Positions 28,037 through 36,474 of a stretch of DNA of 64,000 nucleotides are shown here, piece by piece. Position 1 is the first letter of the stretch, and each line of letters begins with the position of its first letter. This stretch comes from an uncultured Eggerthellaceae bacterium (GTDB lineage: Bacteria; Actinomycetota; Coriobacteriia; Coriobacteriales; Eggerthellaceae). Location: NCBI GenBank assembly GCA_910588095.1, contig CAJUQH010000002.1:1-64000 (forward strand), in the 5' to 3' direction. Position numbers and translations under genes: made by a program. The notes under the pieces were generated by a model. It ran no database searches and had not been told where the DNA came from. It saw only the letters and a list, made by a program, of their open reading frames with translations.

Positions 28037-29110
28037 TCAGGGCTTGCGGGCGGTGAGCACGCGAGGGCGCCCGGCCAGGTCGGCCACGGTGCGCACATCG
28101 GAGAAGCCGGCTTGGCGGGCCAGCGCTGCCGCCACGTCGAGGCACGTCTCGTGCAGCTCGCAGGCGAAGGCGCCGCCGGGCTTGAGGGCGCGGGCGGCCC
28201 AGTCCAGCAGCGGACGGAACAGGTCCAGGCCATCGGCGCCGCCGTCGAGGGCCAGGGCGGGCTCGAATGCCGCCACCTCATGGGGGATGCCGGCCAGCAC
28301 CGCAGTGGGCACGTAAGGCGGGTTTGACACCACGGCGTCGAAGCGTCCCAGGTAGCGTTCGGGCACGGGGTCGCCCAGGCTGCCCTCCAGCACGCGAACC
28401 CGCTCGCCTAGACCCAGGGCCTCCACGTTGGCGCGGGCCAAGGCCACGGCCTCGGGCGCCATGTCGACGGCTATCACGCGGGTGTCGGGGCGCTCGGATG
28501 CCATGGAGCAGGCGATGCAGCCGCTGCCGGTGCACAGGTCGGCCACGAGCAAGGGGGCGCCATCGGCCGCCGCGGCTTCTTCCCCGCCCCCGGCGGACAT
28601 GGACGCGTCACCCTGCGTTGCGTCGTCCTGCATCGCGTCGTCCACGACCCGTTGCCCAGCGGCAGCTTCCACAGCCTGCTCCATGCGGGCCTTCAGCTCG
28701 GCCACGGCCGCCGCCTCCTGCTCGGCCGCCTGGGCGTTCCAGGCCGCTTGGCGCGGGGCCGCAGGCGGCAGCAAGGCCAGCGCCTCGCTCACCAGCACCT
28801 CGGTCTCGGGCCGCGGGATGAGCACGCCAGGGGCCACCTTCACGGTGAGGTAGCGGAACGGCGCCTCGCCCGCGATGTACTGCAAGGGCTCGCCCTGGCC
28901 GCGGCGCGCCACGGCGTCGCGCAGCAGCGAGAGCTCGTCGGGGGCCAGCGGGCGATTCAGGTCGAGGTAGAGCCCAATGCGCTCGATGCCCGTGGCATAG
29001 GTGAGCAGCTGGCTGGCCGAAAGGCGCGGATTCTCGTCGCCTTTGCGCGCCAGGTAGCCCTGGGTCCATTCCAGGGCGCTGCCTATGGTCCATGTGCGCT
29101 CGTCGCTCAA
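28037..29110 (-). CDS. prmC: Peptide chain release factor N5-glutamine methyltransferase with an insert
   Basis: Methylates the GGQ glutamine of release factors with SAM; the gene directly follows prfA by 16 nt. The N-terminal helical domain (residues 1-100) ends in GVLIPRPETEVLV. The SAM-binding methyltransferase core starts at VADLCTGSGCIA (about 190) and contains the catalytic NPPYVPT near 268. Between them lies an extra segment of roughly 65-70 residues rich in Ala, Glu, Asp and Gln, which makes the protein 357 aa against a usual 280-290. The insert falls in a surface linker and should not disturb catalysis. Confidence 0.9.
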   Translation of the reverse strand: MSDERTWTIGSALEWTQGYLARKGDENPRLSASQLLTYATGIERIGLYLDLNRPLAPDELSLLRDAVARRGQGEPLQYIAGEAPFRYLTVKVAPGVLIPRPETEVLVSEALALLPPAAPRQAAWNAQAAEQEAAAVAELKARMEQAVEAAAGQRVVDDAMQDDATQGDASMSAGGGEEAAAADGAPLLVADLCTGSGCIACSMASERPDTRVIAVDMAPEAVALARANVEALGLGERVRVLEGSLGDPVPERYLGRFDAVVSNPPYVPTAVLAGIPHEVAAFEPALALDGGADGLDLFRPLLDWAARALKPGGAFACELHETCLDVAAALARQAGFSDVRTVADLAGRPRVLTARKP

Positions 29111-29126
29111 GCGGCTCCCAAGGTTC

Positions 29127-30209
29127 CTAGACGGCCTGCTCGAGCTTCTGCGCGCGGTCGGCCGCCTGAAGGGCCGTTATGAGGTCACCCAGGCCCGCGC
29201 CGCCAGCGCCCAGCAGCACGCCGTTGTAGGTGCCGTTGTAGCCTATGCGGTGGTCGGTCACGCGGTCCTGCGGGCCGTTGTAGGTGCGGATCTTCTCGGC
29301 GCGGTCGCCCGAGCCTATCTGGGCAAGGCGCTCGGCGCCCTCGGCCGCCTGCTGCTCGGCCAGCATCTTCTCGTACAGGCGGGCGCGCAGCACGCTCATG
29401 GCCGCTATCTTGTTCTGCAGCTGCGACTTCTGGTCCTGCGACTGCACCACCAGCCCCGTGGGCAGGTGCGTGATGCGCACGGCGGAGTCGGTGGTGTTCA
29501 CGCACTGGCCGCCCGGGCCGCCGGCGCGGTACACGTCGATGCGCAGGTCGTTCTCGTTGATCTCGACTTCGACCTCGTCGGCCTCGGGCAGCACCGCCAC
29601 CGTGGCCGTGGACGTGTGGATGCGCCCCTGGCTCTCGGTCTTGGGCACGCGCTGGACGCGGTGGACGCCGCTCTCGAACTTCATGACGGAGTACACCTTG
29701 TCGCCCTTGACCTTGAACTGCACCTCCTTGTAGCCGCCCGCCTCGGACTCGCTGGCGTCGAGGGTCTCGGTCTTCCAGCCGCGGTCGGACGCGAAGCGCA
29801 TGTACATGCGGAACAGGTCGCCCGCGAAGATGGCCGCCTCGTCGCCGCCGGCGGCCGCGCGTATCTCGACGATGATGTCCTTCTCATCGGCCGGGTCGGA
29901 GGGTATGAGCATGAGCTTGATGTCATCCTCGAGCTGGGGCAGCCGTGCCTCGATGCCGGCTATCTCCTCGCTCGCGAACTCCTTCATGTCGGGGTCGGCC
30001 AGCATCTCCTTGGCCGCGTCGAGGTCTTCCATGGCCGACACGTACTCGGCCGCCTTCTTGGCCAGCGGGCCTTGGTCGGCGTATTCCTTGGCCAGGCGGT
30101 TGTACTCTTTCTGGTCGGCCAGCACCGCCGGGTCGCCCATCTTCTGCTGGAGCTCTTCGTAGGCCTCGATGATCTTGTGGAGCTTCTCGACCATAGACGT
30201 TTCTTGCAT
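29127..30209 (-). CDS. prfA: Peptide chain release factor 1
   Basis: Terminates translation at UAG and UAA. The GGQ motif is in AGGPGGQCVNTT near residue 232. The codon-recognition P-x-T motif reads PKT in QRVPKTESQGRIHT, marking RF1 rather than RF2 (SPF). 360 aa, normal. The ATG at 30209 has GAGG 10 nt upstream. It is paired with prmC. Confidence 0.95.
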   Translation of the reverse strand: MQETSMVEKLHKIIEAYEELQQKMGDPAVLADQKEYNRLAKEYADQGPLAKKAAEYVSAMEDLDAAKEMLADPDMKEFASEEIAGIEARLPQLEDDIKLMLIPSDPADEKDIIVEIRAAAGGDEAAIFAGDLFRMYMRFASDRGWKTETLDASESEAGGYKEVQFKVKGDKVYSVMKFESGVHRVQRVPKTESQGRIHTSTATVAVLPEADEVEVEINENDLRIDVYRAGGPGGQCVNTTDSAVRITHLPTGLVVQSQDQKSQLQNKIAAMSVLRARLYEKMLAEQQAAEGAERLAQIGSGDRAEKIRTYNGPQDRVTDHRIGYNGTYNGVLLGAGGAGLGDLITALQAADRAQKLEQAV

Positions 30210-30318
30210 AGGTGCGTTTCCTCTTTTGGGTTGCGGTTGAAGGAGGCCTGGGACGGCAGCTGCCCTGCCCGCGGAAGGGCAGCGGCACGACTGCGGCCAG
30301 GCGCGCTTGCATCAGCCG

Positions 30319-30324
30319 ATTGTA
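30319..30324 (-). promoter_or_regulatory. -10 element for prfA-prmC
   Basis: TACAAT on the minus strand, about 110 nt upstream of the prfA ATG and touching the stop codon of the upstream ECF S-component gene. It would allow prfA to be transcribed apart from the B12-regulated operon. Confidence 0.45.
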
Positions 30325-31035
30325 TCACGGAATGCCATGCTTGCAGCGCACGCGGGCTATCATGGCCACCAGCGCGCTGCCCGCCAACGCCACGGTGGCG
30401 AAGGTGGCTGCGGCTTGCAGCGCGTTGGGCACGAGCCCTGCCCCGTAGATGGCCAGAGCCGAGGCCAGCGTGGGCGTGCGCCCAGCGAACAGGAACAGCG
30501 ACGAGGTGTCCAGCAGCGGGCCAGCCACCAGCAGCACGAAGGCGCCCGCAGCGGCTCCCACGGCCAGGCGCTGGCGGCGCGACCAGGGGGCCACGGGCAC
30601 GATGCCGCGCTGGGCGAGCAGGCCGAACACGAGCCCCACCAGGCCGTACGCCAGCATCTGCCACGGAGTCCATGGGCCTTGGCCGAACATGAGGTTGCTC
30701 GCCAGCATGGCCACGCTGCCCACCACGAAGCCGGTGCGCGGCCCGCAGGCGATGCCCGCGATGGCCACGAGCCCCGCCACGGGCTTGAAGTGCGGCACGA
30801 AGGCGAAGGCGGCGCGGGCGGCCACGGCCAGGGCGCACAGGGCAGCCACGAGCGCCACCTCGCGCGCGCCGGGGCGGCTGCGCTCGAACCCGGCCAGCAG
30901 CGGCACGAGCCCATACAGCACCAGCAGCGTGGCGGGCACGTAGTAGCTCAGGCGCAGGGCGGCGCAGGCAGCCACGGTGGCAACGGCCAGCAGCGCCAGC
31001 GCTGCGCCGGAAGCTGCGGCGCTCAGGCGCGGCAC
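30325..31035 (-). CDS. ECF transporter S component, probably cobalamin
   Basis: A 236-aa integral membrane protein with six or so hydrophobic helices. The segment FVPHFKPVAGLVAIAGIACG resembles the FxPxFKP signature of vitamin-type S components. It captures the substrate for the EcfT/EcfA module encoded just upstream, and its GTG start overlaps the ecfA stop by 13 nt. The cobalamin riboswitch at the head of the operon makes B12 or a cobinamide the likely substrate. This assignment rests on context, not on binding residues. Confidence 0.8.
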   Translation of the reverse strand: MPRLSAAASGAALALLAVATVAACAALRLSYYVPATLLVLYGLVPLLAGFERSRPGAREVALVAALCALAVAARAAFAFVPHFKPVAGLVAIAGIACGPRTGFVVGSVAMLASNLMFGQGPWTPWQMLAYGLVGLVFGLLAQRGIVPVAPWSRRQRLAVGAAAGAFVLLVAGPLLDTSSLFLFAGRTPTLASALAIYGAGLVPNALQAAATFATVALAGSALVAMIARVRCKHGIP

Positions 31036-32759
31036 AGGCCCACCACCTCGCCCACGGTAATGGCATCGGCCAGCATGGGGCGGCTGACCAGCGCGGCCGC
31101 CGTGGTGTAGAAGCCCAAGCCGGAGAAGAAGGCGCGTGTGGGCGCTTGGGCAGCCACGGCGCCATCGAACAGCAGCGCCACGGTGCGGGCGTGCTCGGCG
31201 CAGAAGTCGAGGTCATGGGTGGACACCAGCACCGTGGTGCCCTCGGCCGCCAGCTCATGCAGCAGCTCGGCCAGGGCCTGCTTGCCAGGCGGGTCGAGGT
31301 TGCGCGTGGCCTCGTCCAGCAGCAGCAGCCGCGGCTTGCCCAGCAGCACGAGGGCCAGGGCCGCCCGTTGCAGCTCGCCAGCCGAGAGGTCGCGGGGGTG
31401 GGCGGCCAGCAACGGCGCCACGCCCAGCTTGGCCGTCAGGTGCTCCATGCGCGCCGCAGCCCATGGGCCATGCTGCCGCACCGCCGCCTCCAGGCAGGCA
31501 CCCACCGCATCAGCAGCGAACAGGTCGAGCGGCTCCTGGGGCAGAAGGGTGGCCGAGGGGCGGCGGCGCCCCGCCGGCTTGCCCCCGTGCAGCACGCGGC
31601 CGCGGTAGGGCCGCAGCGTGCCCGCCAGCACCTTCATGAGGGTGGACTTGCCCGCGCCGTTGCTGCCCACCAGGCCATGGATGCCCCCGCGCGGCACCGC
31701 CAGCCGCACGCCGCGCAGCACGTCGGCCCCGTCGCGGCTGTAGCGAAAGAAGCCGTCGCGCACCTCGCAGGCGAAGGGGCCGCCGGCCAGGCCGTCGGAC
31801 GGCGCGCCAGGCGCTTCCACGCCGCTCGCAGGTGCGGCGCCTATCGCCGGGCGAGCCCCGACACCGTCAGGGCCCCCAGCGGCCGCCTCATCGCCTGCGC
31901 CTTCCACCGCGCGCCGCGCTGGCGGGTGCTGGCTGCAGCGCCCGCGCAGCCACAGCTGGCCCGCGCGCACGTCCAACGGCAGCGACCCCTTGCAGCCCAG
32001 GGCCGCGGCGATGCGGGCCGAGGGGGGCAGCGCCGGGGCGAAGGCGCTTCCCGCTCCCAGCATGGCGCGAGTCGCCTGCTCCGGCGTACCGTCGAAGATT
32101 ATGCGCCCTTCCTCCATCACCAGCACCCGGCGCGCATAGCCGAACGCCTCCTGCAGGCGATGGTCCACCATGACCACGGCTGCGCCGCGCTCGCGGTTCA
32201 AGCGCACCACCGCGTCGATGAACGCCCGCGCCGCCAGCGGGTCCAAGTGCGCGCAGGGCTCGTCGAGAACGAGCACCTTCGGGCGCATGACCATGACCGC
32301 CGCCAGGTTCACCAGCTGCTTCTGGCCGCCGGAAAGCTCCTGCACCGGCCGGCGGTACAGCGGCCCGAGCCCCAGGTACGACGCCATCTCGGCCACGCGC
32401 GAGCGCATGGCAGCCGGGCCCACGCCCAAGCTCTCCAGCCCGAAGGCCAGCTCGCGGTCGACGGTGGAGCACACCAGCTGCGCGTCGATGTCCTGCCCCA
32501 CGTACCCGATGGCCGCCGCTTGCTCGCGCAGCGGCACGCAGGCCAGGGGCCGCCCCTCGAACGTCACCTCGCCCGAGCGCTGGCCCGCTGGCTCCATCGC
32601 CGTCTTCAGGTGGCGCAGCAGCGTGGTCTTGCCGCAGCCGCTCACCCCGCACACCATGGTGAAGTCGCCCGGCTCCACCGCAAAGGACACGTCGTCCAGC
32701 GCCGGAGCACCGGCCTTCGGGTACGCGAACGTCAGATGCTCTGCCGCAAGAAGAGCCAT
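31023..32759 (-). CDS. ECF transporter ATPase, EcfA-EcfA fusion
   Basis: A 578-aa protein with two complete ABC ATPase domains that usually come as separate EcfA1 and EcfA2 subunits. Domain 1 has Walker A GVSGCGKTT near residue 40, signature LSGGQKQLVN and Walker B VLVLDEP. Domain 2 has GSNGAGKST near 370, DLSAGELQRAALA and LLLLDEAT. An Ala/Gly/Pro-rich linker of about 70 residues joins them. The ATG at 32759 follows AGGGGAGG; the frame stays open upstream but there it only shadows EcfT. It overlaps EcfT by 28 nt. Confidence 0.9.
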   Translation of the reverse strand: MALLAAEHLTFAYPKAGAPALDDVSFAVEPGDFTMVCGVSGCGKTTLLRHLKTAMEPAGQRSGEVTFEGRPLACVPLREQAAAIGYVGQDIDAQLVCSTVDRELAFGLESLGVGPAAMRSRVAEMASYLGLGPLYRRPVQELSGGQKQLVNLAAVMVMRPKVLVLDEPCAHLDPLAARAFIDAVVRLNRERGAAVVMVDHRLQEAFGYARRVLVMEEGRIIFDGTPEQATRAMLGAGSAFAPALPPSARIAAALGCKGSLPLDVRAGQLWLRGRCSQHPPARRAVEGAGDEAAAGGPDGVGARPAIGAAPASGVEAPGAPSDGLAGGPFACEVRDGFFRYSRDGADVLRGVRLAVPRGGIHGLVGSNGAGKSTLMKVLAGTLRPYRGRVLHGGKPAGRRRPSATLLPQEPLDLFAADAVGACLEAAVRQHGPWAAARMEHLTAKLGVAPLLAAHPRDLSAGELQRAALALVLLGKPRLLLLDEATRNLDPPGKQALAELLHELAAEGTTVLVSTHDLDFCAEHARTVALLFDGAVAAQAPTRAFFSGLGFYTTAAALVSRPMLADAITVGEVVGLCRA

Positions 32760-33607
32760 CGCACCTCCCCTGCCGCGTTGACTAGGGCTGGCAGGAAGGC
32801 GAACCCCCCGTAGGCGCCCGCCGTGGCAAGGGCCAAGCCCTCCGGCGCGCTCGCAGCCGAGCCGCCCACGGCGCTCCCGGCAGCAAAGGCGGCCAGCAAT
32901 GCGCCAGCGACCGCCAGGAACGCCCCGTCGGCCATGGTGAAGCGCTCGGCAGCCAAGCTCGTGCGCGGCCCCGTGCCGAAGCCGCGGGCCTCCATCGAGG
33001 CGGCGGTCACCATCGCGCCCTCCAGCCCATCGGATGCCACCGTGACCAGCACGGCCGCCCCTTCGCGCACGCGCGCCGCCACCGCAGGCGGCCTTCCCTC
33101 GCGCGGAAGGTCCAAGGCCACGCCAGCTGCCGCCCGCGCGCCGCCCACCCGAGCCGCCGTCCGACCGAACCGCGGCACCATCTGGGCGGTCAGCGACGCC
33201 ACCAGCCCGATGCACGGCGCTGCCTTGCCCCCAAGGCGCAGCAGCGCGTCGGCATCCAGCGCGAAGCCGACGCACGCGAACCACAGCAGCATCGTGGCCG
33301 CCATGAGCCCGGTCGAGGCGCCCAGCGCCAGGGCCTCCAAGGTGTAGGGCCGCCCGAGCGGCTGCGCCAGCACCGTGGCGCCTTGGGTGTTGAACAAGGG
33401 GTTCGCCGCCGCCACGAGCGCCGCCAGCAGCGCAGCAGCCGCCACTGGGCCCGCCCCCCGGCGACCGGCCGTGGAAAGGCAAGCCGCCGCAGCCCCGGCG
33501 AAGGCCAGGAGCTGCAGCGGCAGCGAAGGCACCACACAGGCGCAGGCAACGGCGCACGCGAGGTAGGCGGCAAGGGCCGCCGGATGCAGCGAGCAGAAAG
33601 ACCGCAC
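32732..33607 (-). CDS. ECF transporter transmembrane subunit EcfT
   Basis: A 291-aa membrane protein with several helices and the EcfT coupling motif ASMEARGFG near residue 205, which contacts the ATPase grooves. It starts 7 nt past the DUF4430 lipoprotein stop and overlaps the fused ATPase gene, so it is translationally coupled in the riboswitch-controlled operon. Confidence 0.87.
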   Translation of the reverse strand: MRSFCSLHPAALAAYLACAVACACVVPSLPLQLLAFAGAAAACLSTAGRRGAGPVAAAALLAALVAAANPLFNTQGATVLAQPLGRPYTLEALALGASTGLMAATMLLWFACVGFALDADALLRLGGKAAPCIGLVASLTAQMVPRFGRTAARVGGARAAAGVALDLPREGRPPAVAARVREGAAVLVTVASDGLEGAMVTAASMEARGFGTGPRTSLAAERFTMADGAFLAVAGALLAAFAAGSAVGGSAASAPEGLALATAGAYGGFAFLPALVNAAGEVRWLFLRQSI

Positions 33608-33614
33608 GGCCGTC

Positions 33615-34079
33615 CTAGGCCGCGAAGGACACGTAGTTCCAGACGACCTCGTCGCCGTCGGCCAGCTCGTACTCGCCCGCGCTCACCGTGGGCTCCTCGC
33701 CGTTGACGGTGTAGGTCCAGCCATGGGTGGCGTCAGCCGCCACATCGCCGACGGCAGTCACGTAGGGGCCGTACTGGGATTCCTCCGACGTCACCGGCAG
33801 CGGACCAGCCTCCAGGGCGTCGAGCGCCGTCGCGCCGGCAGCCAAGCCGGCCACTTCCACGGCCTCGGCCAGCACCTCGTCGCCAGCGTTCACCGTGAGC
33901 GTCGCCGCCAGGGTGCCTTCGGCATCGGCTGCCGCCGAGGCCGACGAGCTGCCTTGGGCCCCCTGGCCCGCACAGCCCGTGGCACCCAGCGCGGCAACGC
34001 CCAGGCACGCGGCCAGGGCGCACGCCAGCAGGGCGCGCAGCGTCTTCGAATGGTTGAGGGTAGCAGTGCTTCGGAACAT
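33615..34079 (-). CDS. DUF4430 lipoprotein, transcobalamin-like
   Basis: A 154-aa secreted lipoprotein. It has a signal peptide with a plausible lipobox (ALGATGC, Cys near residue 37), a Ser/Ala linker, and a C-terminal DUF4430 domain (GWTYTVNGEEPTVSAGEYEL...VVWNYVSF). DUF4430 resembles the beta domain of transcobalamin and intrinsic factor and recurs next to B12 ECF transporters. It probably binds or hands over a cobalamin at the cell surface. The ATG at 34079 has AAGGAG 6 nt upstream. It is the first gene after the riboswitch. Confidence 0.85.
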   Translation of the reverse strand: MFRSTATLNHSKTLRALLACALAACLGVAALGATGCAGQGAQGSSSASAAADAEGTLAATLTVNAGDEVLAEAVEVAGLAAGATALDALEAGPLPVTSEESQYGPYVTAVGDVAADATHGWTYTVNGEEPTVSAGEYELADGDEVVWNYVSFAA

Positions 34080-34116
34080 GATGTTCTCCTTCCTTCCAGG
34101 GCTTCTGCACTGAAGC

Positions 34117-34254
34117 GGCAAGCAGGTGTTCCGACTTCGCCGGGAAGGGACGCGCCTTCGAAGCGGGCGCGCGGCGCCAGCAGGCGGCCAGCATCCCGGG
34201 CCTTACGGTTCCTGGTAGAGCGCAGGGTTCGCACCTGCATTCCCCTGGCTTGCC
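34117..34254 (-). ncRNA. Cobalamin riboswitch
   Basis: Minus-strand RNA between trxB and the DUF4430 gene. P1 pairs GGCAAGC with GCTTGCC at the ends. Inside are the conserved GGGGAATGCAGGTGCGAA and AACCGTAAG blocks and the hallmark GAAGTCGGAACACCTGC near the 3' end. The 38 nt from its 3' end to the start codon include the ribosome site, so B12 binding probably turns off translation or transcription of the import operon. Confidence 0.88.
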
Positions 34255-34301
34255 TCAAGCCAACGCGAGCAGTTTAGCACGGCACCGGGCCGCGTCGCCC
34301 G

Positions 34302-35246
34302 TCAGGAAAGGAACTCGGCTATCTCGTCGGCGCACACCGCGCCGTCCGACACCGCCGTGACCGCTTGGCGCAGCACCTTGGTGCGCACGTCGCCCGCGGC
34401 GAACACGCCTTGCACCTGGGTGGCGCCTCGCTCGTCGGCGATGATGTAGCCCGTCTCGTCCAATGGCAGCGCGCCTTCGAGGAACTCGGTGTTGGGGCGC
34501 ATGCCTATGGCGATGAACACCGCCGCGCAGGCGATGTCGCGCTCGGAGCCGTCCTTGGTGCTGCGCACGCGCACCCCGCCCACCTTGCCGTCCTCGGCCA
34601 GGTAGTTGACCACCTCGGAATCCCACACGAACTCGAGGTTGCCCAGCTCGCGCAGGCGCTGGTGGTAGATGGCGGTGGCGCGCAGGGTGTCGCGCCGGTG
34701 CACCAGGTGCACCTTGTTGCATATGCGCGAGAGATAGATGGCATCGGCCGCTGCGGTGTCGCCGCCACCGACCACGACCACGTCGCGCCCGCGGAAGAAG
34801 TTGCCGTCGCAGGTGGCGCAATAGGACACGCCATGGCCTTCGAGCTGCTGCTCCATGGGCAGCTCGAGCTTTGCGGGACGCGAGCCGGTGGCGATGATGA
34901 CCGCCTTGGCCTCGTAGGCCCCGAAGGCGGTGGTTATCTTCTTGGGGGTGGCGGCCAGGTCGACGGCCATCACCTCCTCGCCCACGGTGCGGGCGCCGAA
35001 CCTGGTGGCCTGCTCGTGCATCAGCATGGTGAGCTCGAAGCCGCTCGTCGACTGCGTGAAGCCCGGGTAGTTCTCCAGGTGCTCGGTGGTGGCCAGCTGG
35101 CCGCCCGGGGTCAGGCGCTCGAACATGGCGCAGCTCAGCCCGCTGCGCGCGGCGTACAGCCCCGCCGTGAGCCCCGCCGGTCCCGCCCCGATGATGGCCA
35201 CGTCCAGGACGTCGTTGTCGCCGCGGCCGTCTTGCAGCTCGGTCAT
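34302..35246 (-). CDS. trxB: Thioredoxin-disulfide reductase
   Basis: An FAD- and NADPH-dependent reductase of thioredoxin. The FAD motif is GAGPAGLTAGLYAARSG (residues about 20-36), the redox-active CATC lies near 144, the NADPH motif is VVGGGDTAAADA, and the closing FAD segment is VFAAGDVRT. 314 aa, normal. The ATG at 35246 follows GAGGAGG. It lies 81 nt downstream of trxA. Confidence 0.95.
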   Translation of the reverse strand: MTELQDGRGDNDVLDVAIIGAGPAGLTAGLYAARSGLSCAMFERLTPGGQLATTEHLENYPGFTQSTSGFELTMLMHEQATRFGARTVGEEVMAVDLAATPKKITTAFGAYEAKAVIIATGSRPAKLELPMEQQLEGHGVSYCATCDGNFFRGRDVVVVGGGDTAAADAIYLSRICNKVHLVHRRDTLRATAIYHQRLRELGNLEFVWDSEVVNYLAEDGKVGGVRVRSTKDGSERDIACAAVFIAIGMRPNTEFLEGALPLDETGYIIADERGATQVQGVFAAGDVRTKVLRQAVTAVSDGAVCADEIAEFLS

Positions 35247-35327
35247 GCCGCACCTCCTCGCTTGGGCGCAGGCGCCTTCACCAGGCGCCCACGCCCCTTG
35301 CTTCCCCTTGTCACGATGCCTTTCCGG

Positions 35328-35636
35328 CTAGCCCAGCATGGCCAGCAGGTTCTGCTTGGGCTGCGCGCCCAGCGTCTGCTTCTTTACCTGGCCGTTCTCG
35401 AAGGCGATGAGCGTCGGCACCGAGCTCACGCCGTAGCGGCCCGCCAGGTCGGGGCTCTGGTCGATGTCGACCTTGTACACGTAGGCGCGGCCAGCCACCT
35501 CGGCAGCCACCTCTTCGAGCACCGGCGCCAGCATGCGGCAGGGGCCGCACCATGTGGCGAAGAAGTCGACGAGCACCGGCTTGTCGGCATCGAGGACCTT
35601 GGACTGGAAATCGGCAGAAGATATCACTTCACTCAT
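35328..35636 (-). CDS. trxA: Thioredoxin
   Basis: A 102-aa thioredoxin with the active site FFATWCGPCRM near residue 30 and the cis-proline VPT near 74. The ATG at 35636 has AAAGGAGG upstream. It is paired with trxB, and its promoter has a -10 at 35676-35681. Confidence 0.95.
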   Translation of the reverse strand: MSEVISSADFQSKVLDADKPVLVDFFATWCGPCRMLAPVLEEVAAEVAGRAYVYKVDIDQSPDLAGRYGVSSVPTLIAFENGQVKKQTLGAQPKQNLLAMLG

Positions 35637-35675
35637 GGAAAAGCCTCCTTTGGAAGGTCTAGAACATACGCTGCT

Positions 35676-35681
35676 ATTGTA
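35676..35681 (-). promoter_or_regulatory. -10 element for trxA-trxB
   Basis: TACAAT on the minus strand, 40 nt upstream of the trxA ATG, in the context TACAATAGCAGC, close to that at the tRNA promoters. Confidence 0.5.
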
Positions 35682-35750
35682 GCCGCGCCGCGCCGCCGCA
35701 GCCCCGAGAGGTCCCGCAGGCGTTTCCATTCTGGCATCTGCCGCACAGGC

Positions 35751-36452
35751 TCAGGCAGGGAAGAACGGGCAATCGCGACCCAGGCATTCGGCATTGCCGT
35801 CCATGAACGTGCAGGTGATGCGCTCGGGCAGGCTCATCTGCACGCCGTAGGCATCAGCCACGTGCCCCACCGCCTCTTCGATGGCAGCGAAGCTGGAGCG
35901 CTTGCAGCAGCGCGGCCCGCCCATGTCGGCCAAGCGCCCCATGATGCGCGAGGCGAGCCGAGCCGTGGCCGCCCAGGGCTCAGGGGTCAGCGGGGTGGCA
36001 CCCGCGATGATGGAGCAGAACTGCCCCGCGCTCATGGCCGCACCGCAGCACCCCCAGAAGCCGCACGTGCCACCGGGCACCTGCATGCTCCGGGTGCGCA
36101 GCTCGTCCAAGGCGGCATTCAAGTCGATCGTGCCGCCCGCGTTGCGATAGCACGTCAACAGCACCGCTCCTACTAGGGAATGGTGCTCGGGGCCGTTGGG
36201 ATAGACCTCCTTGGCCGCCATGATGGCGCTCGCCAGCGCTATGGGGTCGACGGCGTCGCTCGCGCGGCATGCCTCCATGATGAAGCCCACTCCTTGGGCC
36301 CGATGGCAGGCATCGCACACGTAATGGCCGGCTACGCAGAGCGAATGGCCCGTCTCTTGCTTTCCGCACACCGCGCAGGCCACCGGCTGCGCCTGCTCGA
36401 AGTACGCCAGCGGCTCGCCGCACACCAGGCAGTTCGCATTCCTTGCAGCCAT
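35751..36452 (-). CDS. Cysteine-rich DUF5714 protein
   Basis: A 233-aa soluble protein. It opens with a zinc-ribbon-like set of cysteines (CLVCG, CAVCG, HSLCVAGHYVCDAC) and has more Cys pairs later (GGTCGFWGCCG, GPRCCK, ITCTF, CLGRDCPFF), about 16 Cys in all. It matches the DUF5714 family as I recall it; members sit next to methyltransferases and radical SAM genes. It starts 22 nt past the ArsM-ArsS stop with GGGAAGG upstream, so it probably acts with that enzyme, for instance in metal or arsenic handling. This is inference. Confidence 0.7.
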   Translation of the reverse strand: MAARNANCLVCGEPLAYFEQAQPVACAVCGKQETGHSLCVAGHYVCDACHRAQGVGFIMEACRASDAVDPIALASAIMAAKEVYPNGPEHHSLVGAVLLTCYRNAGGTIDLNAALDELRTRSMQVPGGTCGFWGCCGAAMSAGQFCSIIAGATPLTPEPWAATARLASRIMGRLADMGGPRCCKRSSFAAIEEAVGHVADAYGVQMSLPERITCTFMDGNAECLGRDCPFFPA

Positions 36453-36474
36453 GGCCTTCCTTCCCCTCGCCCCG

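Noticed and set aside
31023..33557. An 844-codon frame that could be read as a larger ECF ATPase with an N-terminal extension
   Set aside because: The upstream 266 codons are Gly/Arg-rich shadow of the ecfT gene; a strong ribosome site precedes the internal ATG at 32759, where the ATPase homology begins.
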